This document shows positions 1-7,751 of a stretch of 64,000 nt of DNA, piece by piece. The translations under genes and the position numbers were made by a program. Origin of the DNA: Burkholderiaceae bacterium (GTDB lineage: Bacteria; Pseudomonadota; Gammaproteobacteria; Burkholderiales; Burkholderiaceae_C); NCBI GenBank assembly GCA_024235855.1, contig JACKLN010000010.1, forward strand, positions 111,002 to 175,001, read 5' to 3'. A model generated the notes under the pieces. That model had not been told where the DNA came from. It did no database searches and saw only the letters and a program-made list of their open reading frames with translations. Within the stretch, counting starts at the first letter, position 1. The number at the start of each line of letters is the position of its first letter.

Positions 1-312
1 GGCGTCGAAGGGGTAGGCCTCCTGCTGGCAGGGGTGGGCCGTGCGGCCGGAGCCGAAGTCCACCAGGTCGTAGCCGGCACAGAAGCTGCGCCCGGCGCCG
101 TCGAGCACGACCACGTGCGTGGTCTCGTCGGCCTCGGCCCAGGCCACGGCGGCGCGGATCTCGGCCGGCATGCCTTCGGAGATGGCATTCAGGCGCTCGG
201 GCCGGTTGAGCGTGAGGCGCAGGATGCGCGGGTTCGTGGGTTCCCGGCCGATGGCCAGGGTGCCGAAGGCGGGCAGGGCGGCAGGTGGGGTCGTATCGGT
301 CGGGACGGGCAT
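1..312 (-). CDS. Enoyl-CoA hydratase/isomerase (crotonase) family protein, N-terminal part, runs off window
   Basis: Only the first 104 codons are present; the rest lies before base 1. The reverse strand opens with ATG at 312. Residues 33-45 carry the crotonase-type LTLNRPERLNAIS stretch and residues 75-83 the oxyanion-hole loop GRSFCAGYD, where the family more often has AGAD. Crotonase-fold enzymes hydrate or isomerise acyl-CoA thioesters in the cytoplasm. The gene is divergent from the FecR-like gene and separate from the acyl-CoA gene cluster further right. Substrate cannot be judged from this fragment; hydratase versus isomerase or hydrolase is open because the catalytic glutamates are outside the window. 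Confidence 0.85.
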   Translation of the reverse strand, partial: MPVPTDTTPPAALPAFGTLAIGREPTNPRILRLTLNRPERLNAISEGMPAEIRAAVAWAEADETTHVVVLDGAGRSFCAGYDLVDFGSGRTAHPCQQEAYPFDA

Positions 313-375
313 CGGGAAACCTTGGTTTACATCGGCGCCTGTCGTCCACGTGGCGGACAGGCTCGTTGATGGTGC

Positions 376-1995
376 ATGCTGAGCACACCTCGAGGGCGCA
401 TGGCCATCATTCCATCCCTGAAGCCCCCCCTGGCCCGCTGGTTGGCCGGGCTTTCCCTGGTGCTGGCGCTGCCGGTGGAGGCCGGAGAGGCCTTCGACCC
501 CGGCCGGGTCGGCCGCATCGTCGACGTGCAGGGCGACGTGGCGCTGTACGACGAGCAGTACGGCGAGTGGTCCGACGCGCAGCGCAACCGGCCGGTGGTG
601 GCCGGCGACCGGCTGGTGCTGCAGCGCAGTGCGCGGGCGGAGGTGCGGGTCGGCGACACCGTGCTGCTGCTTGGCCAGGGCGCCGACGTGGCCATCGACG
701 CGCTGGACGACGACCGCCTGCGGCTGACCCTGTACGACGGCAGCCTGGCCCTGCGCCTGGCCAGCCGGGATGCGGCGGAGGGCACCGAGGTCCGCACGCT
801 GGCGGCCCTGGTGCGCCCGCAGCGGGCCGGCCGTTACCGCATCGACCAGGACGAGTCCTCGACCTTCGCCGCGGTGTGGCGTGGCGCGCTGGAGGTGTCG
901 GGCCACGGGCACCTGCTGCTGGTGGGCGCCGGTGAGCGCTACGAGGTCTGGCGCGACGAGCGCCGGGGCGACACGGCACGCAGCCGCGTGGCCCGCATGC
1001 CGCAGGACCGCTTTGCGGCCTGGGCCGACGACCGCTTCGACGACGAGGACCGCCGGGAGGCGCGCTACCGGGACCGCTACCCCGGCCCGGCGGGCATTCC
1101 CGGCATCGACGATCTCGCGGCGCATGGGCGCTGGGACGCCCACCCCGAGTACGGCAGCGTGTGGGTGCCGTACGGCGTGTCGGCCAGCTGGGCGCCGTTC
1201 AGCGATGGCCGCTGGGTCTGGATGCGCCCCTGGGGCTGGACCTGGGTGGATGCGCAGCCCTGGGCCTTCGCGACCAGCCACTACGGGCGCTGGGTGCAGT
1301 GGCGCAGCCGCTGGGTCTGGTGGCCCGGCCCGCGCCACGTGCGCCCGGTCTTCTCGCCGGCCGTGGTGGCCTGGGTCGGCAGCTCGCATTTCAGCGTGGG
1401 CATCGAGATCGGCAGCCGGCCGCCGTCGGCCTGGGTGCCGCTGCAACCCTGGCAGCCCTATGTGCCCATCGTCGCGCCGCGGCCGCCGAAGCCACCGCAC
1501 CACCATGTGCGGCCACCGCCACGGCGGCTGCCGCCGCCGTCCGAGCCCATCTCGCGGTTCGTGGACGGGCGTGGCGGCGGGGTGTCGGTGGGCACGCAGC
1601 CTGGCCGTCCGATGGCCCCCGGTTCGGTGCGCTACGGCAGTGACGGTCTGCCCACCCAGGTGCAGGTGGCGCCGGCTGCCGCCGCGGTGCCGGAGGTGCC
1701 GCGGCCGCCCAAGGCCGACGCGCCCCCGCGGCCGCCAAGGGGCGACACGCCGCCACCGCGCCCGCCGACCCGTGCGCCCCTGCCTTCCGAGCGACCAGGC
1801 ACGCGCGCGGACCGGCCCGCGCCCCCCGCGGCCGCGCCGGTGAGGGTGGAGTCGGACGCACCCCGCCCCGCGCCTTTCAGCGCACCGCCGCGTGCAGAGC
1901 CGCCGCGGCCCGCCCCGGCGGCGGCGCGTGAACAGAAGCCGGCACGCGACGAGCGGGACGACCGTTCGCCCCGCGGCGCCGAGCGGGTGAAGTGA
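376..1995 (+). CDS. FecR-domain / DUF6600-like secreted protein with Pro-rich tail
   Basis: A 539-residue protein. An N-terminal hydrophobic segment (about residues 17-37, ending in an AxA-like site) suggests export. Residues about 45-190 resemble a FecR-type beta-sandwich (VGRIVDVQGDVALYD, then VVAGDRLVLQ and a YRID strand). Residues about 250-370 are rich in Trp-Val-Pro repeats such as YGSVWVPYGVSASWAPF and DGRWVWM, the pattern of DUF6600 proteins. The C-terminal third is Pro/Arg-rich and low complexity. It is probably a periplasmic or surface protein; a role in iron signalling should not be assumed because no sigma factor or TonB receptor is adjacent. ATG at 400 is an alternative start. 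Function unknown. Confidence 0.8.
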   Translation: MLSTPRGRMAIIPSLKPPLARWLAGLSLVLALPVEAGEAFDPGRVGRIVDVQGDVALYDEQYGEWSDAQRNRPVVAGDRLVLQRSARAEVRVGDTVLLLGQGADVAIDALDDDRLRLTLYDGSLALRLASRDAAEGTEVRTLAALVRPQRAGRYRIDQDESSTFAAVWRGALEVSGHGHLLLVGAGERYEVWRDERRGDTARSRVARMPQDRFAAWADDRFDDEDRREARYRDRYPGPAGIPGIDDLAAHGRWDAHPEYGSVWVPYGVSASWAPFSDGRWVWMRPWGWTWVDAQPWAFATSHYGRWVQWRSRWVWWPGPRHVRPVFSPAVVAWVGSSHFSVGIEIGSRPPSAWVPLQPWQPYVPIVAPRPPKPPHHHVRPPPRRLPPPSEPISRFVDGRGGGVSVGTQPGRPMAPGSVRYGSDGLPTQVQVAPAAAAVPEVPRPPKADAPPRPPRGDTPPPRPPTRAPLPSERPGTRADRPAPPAAAPVRVESDAPRPAPFSAPPRAEPPRPAPAAAREQKPARDERDDRSPRGAERVK

Positions 1996-2652
1996 TCAGG
2001 CGGCCAGCATCGGCCTGAGCGCCGGCCAGACGTTGTCCAGGATGCGCGGGTGGGCCTCGGCCGTCGGGTGGATGCGGTCGGGCTGGAACAGCCGGTCCGC
2101 GTCGGGCCCGTCGGCCACGCCGGCGAGCAGGAAGGGCACCAGCACCGCCTGCTCCTCGCGCGCCACGGTGCCGAACACGGCGGCGAAGTCATCGGCGTAG
2201 CGCTTGCCGTAGTTCGGCGGCACCTGCATGCCGGTGATCAGCACGCGTGCGCCTGCGGCCTTGGCGGCACGCGTCATCGTGCGCAGGTTGTCGGCCGTCA
2301 TCTTCAGCGGCAGGCCGCGCAGCGCGTCGTTGCCGCCGAGTTCGATGATCACGTGCGTGGGCCGGTGCTGCTTCAGCAGCGCCGGCAGGCGCGAGCGGCC
2401 GCCGGAGGTGGTGTCGCCGCTGATGCTGGCGTTGACCACCTGCACGCCCGGCATCTGCGCCTGCAGCCGCTGCTGCAGCAGCGCCACCCAGCCGGTACCG
2501 CGCGGCAGGCCGTACTCGGCCGACAGGCTGTCGCCCACCACCAGCACCACGGCGCCTGCTGGCGTGGCGGCACGAGACCCCGCGGCAGCGGCGGCAAGAA
2601 CGATGACGCTACAGTGCGCCAGTCCCCAACACAGCAGGGTGCGGCGCGTCAT
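1996..2652 (-). CDS. tesA: Arylesterase / acyl-CoA thioesterase I (SGNH hydrolase, TesA-like)
   Basis: A 218-residue SGNH/GDSL hydrolase that cleaves esters or thioesters, probably in the periplasm. A signal peptide (about residues 1-27) precedes block I VVGDSLSAEYG (nucleophile Ser). Block II SISGDTTSGG and block III ELGGNDALRG supply the oxyanion Gly and Asn, and block V DRIHPTAEAH supplies the catalytic Asp and His. The 218-residue length is usual for TesA. The start at 2652 is chosen because the upstream ATG at 2676 would overlap the start of the divergent ABC gene; the 22-bp gap means the two promoters must reach into each other's genes. A divergent tesA/ybbA pair is known from E. coli and many proteobacteria. 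Confidence 0.93.
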   Translation of the reverse strand: MTRRTLLCWGLAHCSVIVLAAAAAGSRAATPAGAVVLVVGDSLSAEYGLPRGTGWVALLQQRLQAQMPGVQVVNASISGDTTSGGRSRLPALLKQHRPTHVIIELGGNDALRGLPLKMTADNLRTMTRAAKAAGARVLITGMQVPPNYGKRYADDFAAVFGTVAREEQAVLVPFLLAGVADGPDADRLFQPDRIHPTAEAHPRILDNVWPALRPMLAA

Positions 2653-2674
2653 GCGCGGCACGGTGCCTCTTTGC

Positions 2675-3346
2675 ATGTCTGATCCCATCATCGAAGTCCA
2701 GGGCGTTCGCAAGGAAGTCAGCGACGCCACGGGGACGTTGACCATACTGCACGACATTGGTTTCACGCTCGCTGCACGCGAGTCGGCCGCCATCGTCGGG
2801 GCCTCGGGGTCGGGCAAGAGCACGTTGCTGGGCATCCTGGCCGGGCTGGACGTGCCGACATCGGGGCGCGTCCTGCTGGCCGGCACTGACCTGTTCGCGC
2901 TCGACGAGGATGCTCGCGCCGACGTGCGCGCCCGACAGCTCGGCTTCGTGTTCCAGAGCTTCCAGCTGCTGGGCAACCTGACGGCGCTGGAGAACGTGAT
3001 GCTGCCGCTGGAACTGGCCGGCCACTCGGACGCGCGTCGCCAGGCCACGGAAATGCTGCAGCGCGTGGGCCTGGGCGAACGGCTGGGACACTACCCGAAA
3101 CTGCTCTCGGGGGGCGAACAGCAGCGGGTGGCGCTGGCGCGGGCCTTCGTGATGCGCCCGGCCGTGCTGCTGGCCGACGAGCCCACCGGCAGCCTGGACT
3201 TCGCCACCGGCGAGACGGTGATGGACCTGATGTTCGAACTCAACCGCGAGGCCGGCACCACGCTGGTGCTGGTGACGCATGACCGCGGCATCGCGGCGCG
3301 CTGCGACCGGCAGTTGCGCATCGAGGCCGGGCGCTTGCTGCCATGA
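2675..3346 (+). CDS. ybbA: ABC transporter ATP-binding protein, YbbA/LolD type
   Basis: A 223-residue ATPase of the MacB/LolD/YbbA branch. Walker A is GASGSGKST, followed by the Q-loop (FVFQSFQLL), the signature LSGGEQQRVALARAF, Walker B AVLLADEPTG and the H-loop VTHD. It would power an FtsX-type permease, but none follows; the next gene is a short lipoprotein gene overlapping by 4 bases (ATGA). The paired location with tesA supports YbbA rather than LolD. A role in export or extraction of lipids or proteins is inferred from the family only. Confidence 0.9.
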   Translation: MSDPIIEVQGVRKEVSDATGTLTILHDIGFTLAARESAAIVGASGSGKSTLLGILAGLDVPTSGRVLLAGTDLFALDEDARADVRARQLGFVFQSFQLLGNLTALENVMLPLELAGHSDARRQATEMLQRVGLGERLGHYPKLLSGGEQQRVALARAFVMRPAVLLADEPTGSLDFATGETVMDLMFELNREAGTTLVLVTHDRGIAARCDRQLRIEAGRLLP

Positions 3347-3681
3347 CCGAGGTGGTGCACGGCATGCGCAGGGTGGCGGGCTGGGCCGCGCTGGCGGTGG
3401 CCGTCGGACTGGCCGGCTGCGTGGCGCCGCCTGCAAGTGCCCCAGCGCGGTGTGCGACCAAGGTCGTTCAGTTGCTGGACCCGGTGCCCTTGTTCACCGG
3501 CCCGCACGCCGATGCGGCGCTGGACCGCGGGCTGCCCAAGGGGCAGCGCCTGCAGTTGTGCGGTGCGCAGGGCACGCGGCAGCAGGTGCTGCTGCCGCGG
3601 GCCGGGCAGCGCTGTGCCGGGCCGCAGGGCTGCGCGTCCGGCTGGATCCCGCGCTCGGCACGCACGGGGGCGGCACCGTAG
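3343..3681 (+). CDS. Small cysteine-containing lipoprotein, unknown function
   Basis: A 112-residue protein translated from an ATG overlapping the stop of the ABC gene. A basic N-terminus and a hydrophobic stretch end in the lipobox LAGC (Cys26), so it is probably lipidated and anchored to a periplasmic-facing membrane. The mature part has five further Cys residues (two in CAGPQGC) and a short strand-rich core that might be SH3-like (LLDPVPLFTGP), but I do not recognise the family. Coupling to the ybbA-like gene suggests a functional link. Met8 is an alternative start. Confidence 0.65.
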   Translation: MTEVVHGMRRVAGWAALAVAVGLAGCVAPPASAPARCATKVVQLLDPVPLFTGPHADAALDRGLPKGQRLQLCGAQGTRQQVLLPRAGQRCAGPQGCASGWIPRSARTGAAP

Positions 3682-3708
3682 CCGGCCTCCCGGCAGTGGC
3701 CTGGACCC

Positions 3709-4506
3709 TTACTGGGCGAACTTGTAGTCGGTCTTCGCCTTGGCCCGCAGTTCCTCCTGGAACTGCTGCATCTGCTGCTGCTCCAGGCGCTGCTTGAGCT
3801 GGACCTTCACGTCGTCGAAGGCCGGGAACGGCGCCTCGCGGGTGTCCTCGAGCTTGATGATGTGGAAGCCGAACTGGCTCTTCACCGGCGCTGGCGTCAT
3901 CTCGCCCTTCTTCAGCGCCACCATGGCCTGGCTGAACTCGGGCACGTAGCTGTCGGGCTTGGCGAAGTCCAGGTCGCCGCCGTTGGCGCCGGAGCCGGGG
4001 TCCTTGGAGTGCTGCTTGGCCAGTTCCTCGAAGCTGCCGCCGGCCTTGATCTGGGCGATGAGCTTCTTGGCCTCGTCCTCGCTCTCCACCAGGATGTGGC
4101 GGGCGCGGTATTCCTGGCCGCTGGCGGCGGCCTTGAACTTGTCGTACTCGGCCTGCGCCGCCGCGTCGGTGACGGGGTTGGCCGCCTTGTGGGCCTCGAA
4201 GAGTTCGCGGATCAGGATGCTCTGGCGCGCGATCTCCATCTGGTCCTTGTAGGCCGGTGACTTGGCCAGGCCGCGCTTCTCGGCTTCCTGCACGAAGATC
4301 TCGCGCAGCACGACCTGGTCGCGTGCCTGCGCTTCGAGTTCCGGGCCGACCTGCTGGCCGGCGCGCTGGGCCTGCTGCAGCAGGGCATCGACGCGCGCCT
4401 TGGGCACGGCCTTGCCGTTGACGATGGCGATGTTCTGCGCCTGCACGAGCAGCGGGGTCAGGGCGACGGCCACGGCCACGCCGCGCACGAGGTGTTGGAT
4501 CTTCAT
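3709..4506 (-). CDS. Periplasmic peptidylprolyl isomerase, PpiC/parvulin family
   Basis: A 265-residue protein. A signal peptide (about residues 1-23, ending VQAQ) is followed by a helical SurA_N-like segment and then a parvulin domain (about 130-225) with RARHILVESEDEA, GGSFEELAKQHSKDPGS and FGFHIIKLEDTR, all family hallmarks. The C-terminus is a helical, Gln-rich tail. It should catalyse proline cis/trans isomerisation and act as a chaperone for secreted proteins. It lies 36 bases downstream of the bolA-like gene on the same strand, consistent with a msrB-bolA-ppiC transcript. It converges with the lipoprotein gene. Confidence 0.92.
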   Translation of the reverse strand: MKIQHLVRGVAVAVALTPLLVQAQNIAIVNGKAVPKARVDALLQQAQRAGQQVGPELEAQARDQVVLREIFVQEAEKRGLAKSPAYKDQMEIARQSILIRELFEAHKAANPVTDAAAQAEYDKFKAAASGQEYRARHILVESEDEAKKLIAQIKAGGSFEELAKQHSKDPGSGANGGDLDFAKPDSYVPEFSQAMVALKKGEMTPAPVKSQFGFHIIKLEDTREAPFPAFDDVKVQLKQRLEQQQMQQFQEELRAKAKTDYKFAQ

Positions 4507-4542
4507 GGCGAAGGGAGGGGTAGGGGTGGATCAGGGGGCGCG

Positions 4543-4809
4543 TCAGGCGTCGCCCGGGGCGCGTGCCACGATGGCCAGCGCGTGGATGCCCTTGGGGATC
4601 AAGGTGCCCAGGGCATCATACACAAGCCGATGGCGGGCAATCCGTGTCTGGCCGGTAAAGGCGGGGGCGGTGATGCGCACGGTGAAATGGCGGCCCTCGC
4701 GGGCGCCGGCGTGGCCGGCATGCAGGTGGCTGTCGTCCTGCACCTCCACCGCGTCGGGTTGCAGAGTCGCGCGCAGTGCGGCCTCGATGTCCTGGGCGCT
4801 GACGCTCAT
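4543..4809 (-). CDS. BolA family protein
   Basis: An 88-residue BolA-like protein. The class II KH-like fold is suggested by VQDDSHLHAGHAG, then RHFTVRITAPAFTGQTRIARHRLVYDAL, with the conserved His residues and a RHR motif. BolA proteins partner with monothiol glutaredoxins in Fe-S handling and can affect envelope genes. The start ATG at 4809 overlaps the msrB stop by 4 bases, implying translational coupling. It is too short to tell BolA from IbaG with certainty, but the HxxH region favours BolA. Confidence 0.9.
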   Translation of the reverse strand: MSVSAQDIEAALRATLQPDAVEVQDDSHLHAGHAGAREGRHFTVRITAPAFTGQTRIARHRLVYDALGTLIPKGIHALAIVARAPGDA

Positions 4810-5234
4810 GTCGGTTCTGGCTTGAAGTCGATCGCCGCGGAGTTGATGCAGAAGCGTTCGCCGGTGGGCTGCGGCCCGTCGTCGAAGACATGGCCGAGGT
4901 GGCTGCCGCAGCGGTTGCAGCGCACCTCCACGCGCACCATGCCGTGGCTGGTGTCGCGCAGGCGCTCGACCACGGTGCCGTCGATGGGCTCGAAGTAGCT
5001 CGGCCAGCCGCAGCCGGCATCGAACTTGGTGCCCGAGGCGAACAGCGGCGTACCGCAGCCCACGCAGTTGTAGACGCCGCGGCCCCAGTGGTCCCAGTAC
5101 TTGCCGGTGAAGGCGCGCTCGGTGGCGGCGTGGCGGGCCACCTGGTACTGCGTCGGGTCGAGCTGGGCGCGCCATTCGGCGTCGCTCTTGCGCACCGGGT
5201 AACGGGGGTCGTCGTGGTCGTGGTCGGCGGACAT
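4806..5234 (-). CDS. msrB: Peptide-methionine (R)-S-oxide reductase MsrB
   Basis: A 142-residue MsrB that reduces methionine-R-sulfoxide in proteins. Two CxxC pairs (CVGC, CNRC) form the structural zinc site; CGWPSYFEP and GHVFDDGP are family signatures. The catalytic Cys is in ERFCINSAAI near the C-terminus, with a short tail after it. There is no signal peptide, so it is cytoplasmic. It is first of a likely msrB-bolA-ppiC unit, a combination that fits a protein-repair theme. Confidence 0.95.
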   Translation of the reverse strand: MSADHDHDDPRYPVRKSDAEWRAQLDPTQYQVARHAATERAFTGKYWDHWGRGVYNCVGCGTPLFASGTKFDAGCGWPSYFEPIDGTVVERLRDTSHGMVRVEVRCNRCGSHLGHVFDDGPQPTGERFCINSAAIDFKPEPT

Positions 5235-5384
5235 GGCAGGCGTGGGTGGCGCACCCGCATGGGGCGAGTCCGGCAAGTGTAGGTCGCGCAGGTGACAGGG
5301 CTTCGGGGTAGTCCCTGAAACCCCAGTGGCGTCGTGTCCGCTACCGTGCGTCCCCATACATTTCGCCCCACAGGAGACATCACC

Positions 5385-6623
5385 ATGACCCTTGCCCGCC
5401 GTACCGTCGTTGCGTTGGCTGCTGCCGCAGCTGTCCTCCCCGCCGGGTTGGCGTGGGCCCAGCAGGGCGAGACCGTGAAGATCGGCTTCATCGACCCGCT
5501 GTCCGGCCCGTTCGCCAACGTCGGCCAGAACCAGCTCAAGAGCTGGCAGTTCGTGGCCGAGCACTTCAACGCCAAGAATCCGGCCGGCGTGAAGTTCGAG
5601 TTCGCGTCCTTCGACAACAAGGGCTCGCCGCAGGAAAGCCTCACCGCGCTCAAGGCCGCCATCGACCAGGGCATCCGCTATGTGGTGCAGGGCAACGGCT
5701 CCGGCGCCGCCGCGGCCATCTCCGACGCCGTCAGCAAGCACAACGCGCGGAACCCGGGCAAGGAAGTCGTCTACCTGAACTACGCCGCGGTGGACCCGGC
5801 GCTGACCAACGAGAAGTGCAGCTACTGGCACTTCCGGCTGGACGCCGACACGACGATGAAGATGGAAGCGCTGACCAGCTACATGAAGGATCAGCCGAAC
5901 ATCAAGAAGGTCTACATCATCGGCCAGAACTACTCGCACGGACAGCAGGTCTCGCGCTTCTTCAAGGAGTACATGGCGCGCAAGCGGCCCGACGTGCAGA
6001 TCGTCGGCGACGACCTGCACCCGATCGGCCAGGTCAAGGACTTCGCGCCCTACGTGGCCAAGATCAAGGCGTCCGGTGCCGACGCCGTGGTCACCGGCAA
6101 CTGGGGCCAGGACCTGACGCTGCTGGTGAAGGCGGCCAAGGACGCCGGCTTGACCGCCGCGATGTACACGTACTACGCCGGCGTCAGCGGCACGCCCACG
6201 GCGCTGGGCACCGACACCGCCGGCAAGGTGCGCGTCGTGGCCTACGGCAGCCCGAACATGGGCGGTGTCGTCAGCAAGCTGCAGGACGAGTTCAAGGCCA
6301 AGTTCAACGACGACTGGTACACCTACGCCACCTACAACGGCATCTCCATGCTGGCCCATGCCATGGCCAAGGCCAAGAGCACGGATCCGGTCAAGGTGGC
6401 CGCCGCGATGTCGGGTCTGAGCTTCCCTGGCTTCAATGGCGAGGTCACGATGCGCAAGCAGGACCACCAACTCCAGCAGGGCATGTTCATCACGTCGTGG
6501 GAGAAGATCGACGCGAAGAACAAGTACAACGTCGAGAACACCGGCATGACCTTCAAGACGGTCAAGACCATCGAGCCCTACGTGGCCAGCACGCCCACCT
6601 CCTGCCAGATGAAGCAGCCCTGA
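5385..6623 (+). CDS. Branched-chain amino acid type ABC transporter substrate-binding protein
   Basis: A 412-residue periplasmic binding protein (Peripla_BP_6/LivK-like) with a signal peptide ending at LAWAQQ (about residue 26). The mature protein begins VKIGFIDPLSGPFANVGQ, typical of the family, and has two lobes with IRYVVQGNGSGAAAAISDAV and VYIIGQNYSHGQQVSRFFKEY. RBS AGGAG lies 9 bases before ATG 5385, which is why this start is preferred over the upstream in-frame ATG at 5334. It delivers a ligand to the permease encoded downstream. The ligand is uncertain: such proteins also bind amides or aromatic acids, and the neighbouring acyl-CoA genes make a carboxylic acid possible. Confidence 0.9.
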   Translation: MTLARRTVVALAAAAAVLPAGLAWAQQGETVKIGFIDPLSGPFANVGQNQLKSWQFVAEHFNAKNPAGVKFEFASFDNKGSPQESLTALKAAIDQGIRYVVQGNGSGAAAAISDAVSKHNARNPGKEVVYLNYAAVDPALTNEKCSYWHFRLDADTTMKMEALTSYMKDQPNIKKVYIIGQNYSHGQQVSRFFKEYMARKRPDVQIVGDDLHPIGQVKDFAPYVAKIKASGADAVVTGNWGQDLTLLVKAAKDAGLTAAMYTYYAGVSGTPTALGTDTAGKVRVVAYGSPNMGGVVSKLQDEFKAKFNDDWYTYATYNGISMLAHAMAKAKSTDPVKVAAAMSGLSFPGFNGEVTMRKQDHQLQQGMFITSWEKIDAKNKYNVENTGMTFKTVKTIEPYVASTPTSCQMKQP

Positions 6624-6643
6624 CCTGGGTCTGCTGCGTGCCG

Positions 6644-6680
6644 GGCGCGGCACCTGAGCGGGTGCCGCGCCTTTTCGTTT
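6644..6680 (+). terminator. Hairpin plus T-tract between binding protein and permease genes
   Basis: An 11-bp perfect stem (6644-6654 with 6661-6671), a 6-base loop, then TTTTCGTTT. It looks like an intrinsic terminator. Sitting inside the transporter operon, it would let the binding protein be made in excess over the membrane subunits if termination is partial. Confidence 0.8.
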
Positions 6681-6721
6681 GACGCCGGCCGCCTTGACCG
6701 GCGGCTCACCCTGACCGGGCG

Positions 6722-7750
6722 ATGGACGCGACCTACTTCCTGATCTCGCTGCTCAACGGCCTGTCCGTCGGGCTGCTGCTGTTCATGCTGGCCTCGGGCC
6801 TCACGCTGATCTTCAGCATGATGGGCGTGCTGAACTTTGCGCATGCCAGCTTCTACATGCTGGGGGCCTACGTCGCCTACACGCTCAGCGGCGTGGTCGG
6901 CTTCTGGTGGGCGCTGCTGCTGGCCCCACCGCTGGTAGGCCTGCTGGGCGCGCTGTTCGAACGCCACGTGCTGCGCCGGGTGCACAAGTTCGGCCACGTG
7001 CCGGAGCTGCTGGTGACCTTCGGGTTGAGCTACATCGTGCTGGAGCTGGTGCAGCTGATCTGGGGGCGCTCGGCGGTGGACTTCCAGCAGCCGGAGTCGC
7101 TGTCCGGCCCGCTGTTCACCATCCTGTCGTCCGACAGCCAGGGCCTGAGCCTGGCCTGGGGCGCACCGCCCGAAGCCTGCCGTGCGGTGGCCGACATGAT
7201 CTGCACCCAGTTCCCGGCCTTCCGCGCCTTCGGCATGGCGGTGGCCGTGGCGATGCTGGTGGCGGTGTGGCTGCTGCTCACGCGCACCCGCGTCGGGCTG
7301 GTGATCCAGGCGGCGCTGACCCACCCGCACATGGTCGAGGCGCTGGGCCACAACGTGCCTAGAGTGTTCATGGGGGTGTTCGGCGGCGGCACGGCATTGG
7401 CGGCGCTGGCCGGGGTCATCGGCGGGGCGCTGCGCGTGACCGAGCCGTCGATGGCGCTGCAGGTGGGGGCGGTGGTGTTCGCCGTCATCGTGATCGGCGG
7501 CATGGGCTCGCTGGCGGGGGCCTTCGTGGCGTCGATCGGCCTGGGCGTGATCGAGTCGTTCGCGATCGGCAGCGACCGCTCGCTGCTGGACCTGTTCGCG
7601 TGGGCGAACATCGCCGTCACGCACGAGACCTTCGGCTACGCGATCTACAGCGTCAAGGTGTCGCAGGTGGCGGCCATCCTGCCCTACCTGCTGCTGGTGC
7701 TGATCCTGATCTTCCGGCCCCGGGGCCTGCTGGGCACGCGGGAGGGTTGA
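6722..7750 (+). CDS. livH: Branched-chain amino acid ABC transporter permease, LivH type
   Basis: A 342-residue inner-membrane permease of the LivH family with 8 or more hydrophobic segments. SGLTLIFSMMGVLNFAHASFYMLGAY near residues 22-47 is the LivH signature, and VIGGMGSLAGAFVASIGLGVIESF near 258-281 is the loop contacting the ATPases. An insertion around residues 125-160 is longer than in E. coli LivH. It pairs with the LivM-like protein whose gene starts one base after this stop codon. Confidence 0.93.
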   Translation: MDATYFLISLLNGLSVGLLLFMLASGLTLIFSMMGVLNFAHASFYMLGAYVAYTLSGVVGFWWALLLAPPLVGLLGALFERHVLRRVHKFGHVPELLVTFGLSYIVLELVQLIWGRSAVDFQQPESLSGPLFTILSSDSQGLSLAWGAPPEACRAVADMICTQFPAFRAFGMAVAVAMLVAVWLLLTRTRVGLVIQAALTHPHMVEALGHNVPRVFMGVFGGGTALAALAGVIGGALRVTEPSMALQVGAVVFAVIVIGGMGSLAGAFVASIGLGVIESFAIGSDRSLLDLFAWANIAVTHETFGYAIYSVKVSQVAAILPYLLLVLILIFRPRGLLGTREG

Positions 7751-7751
7751 C

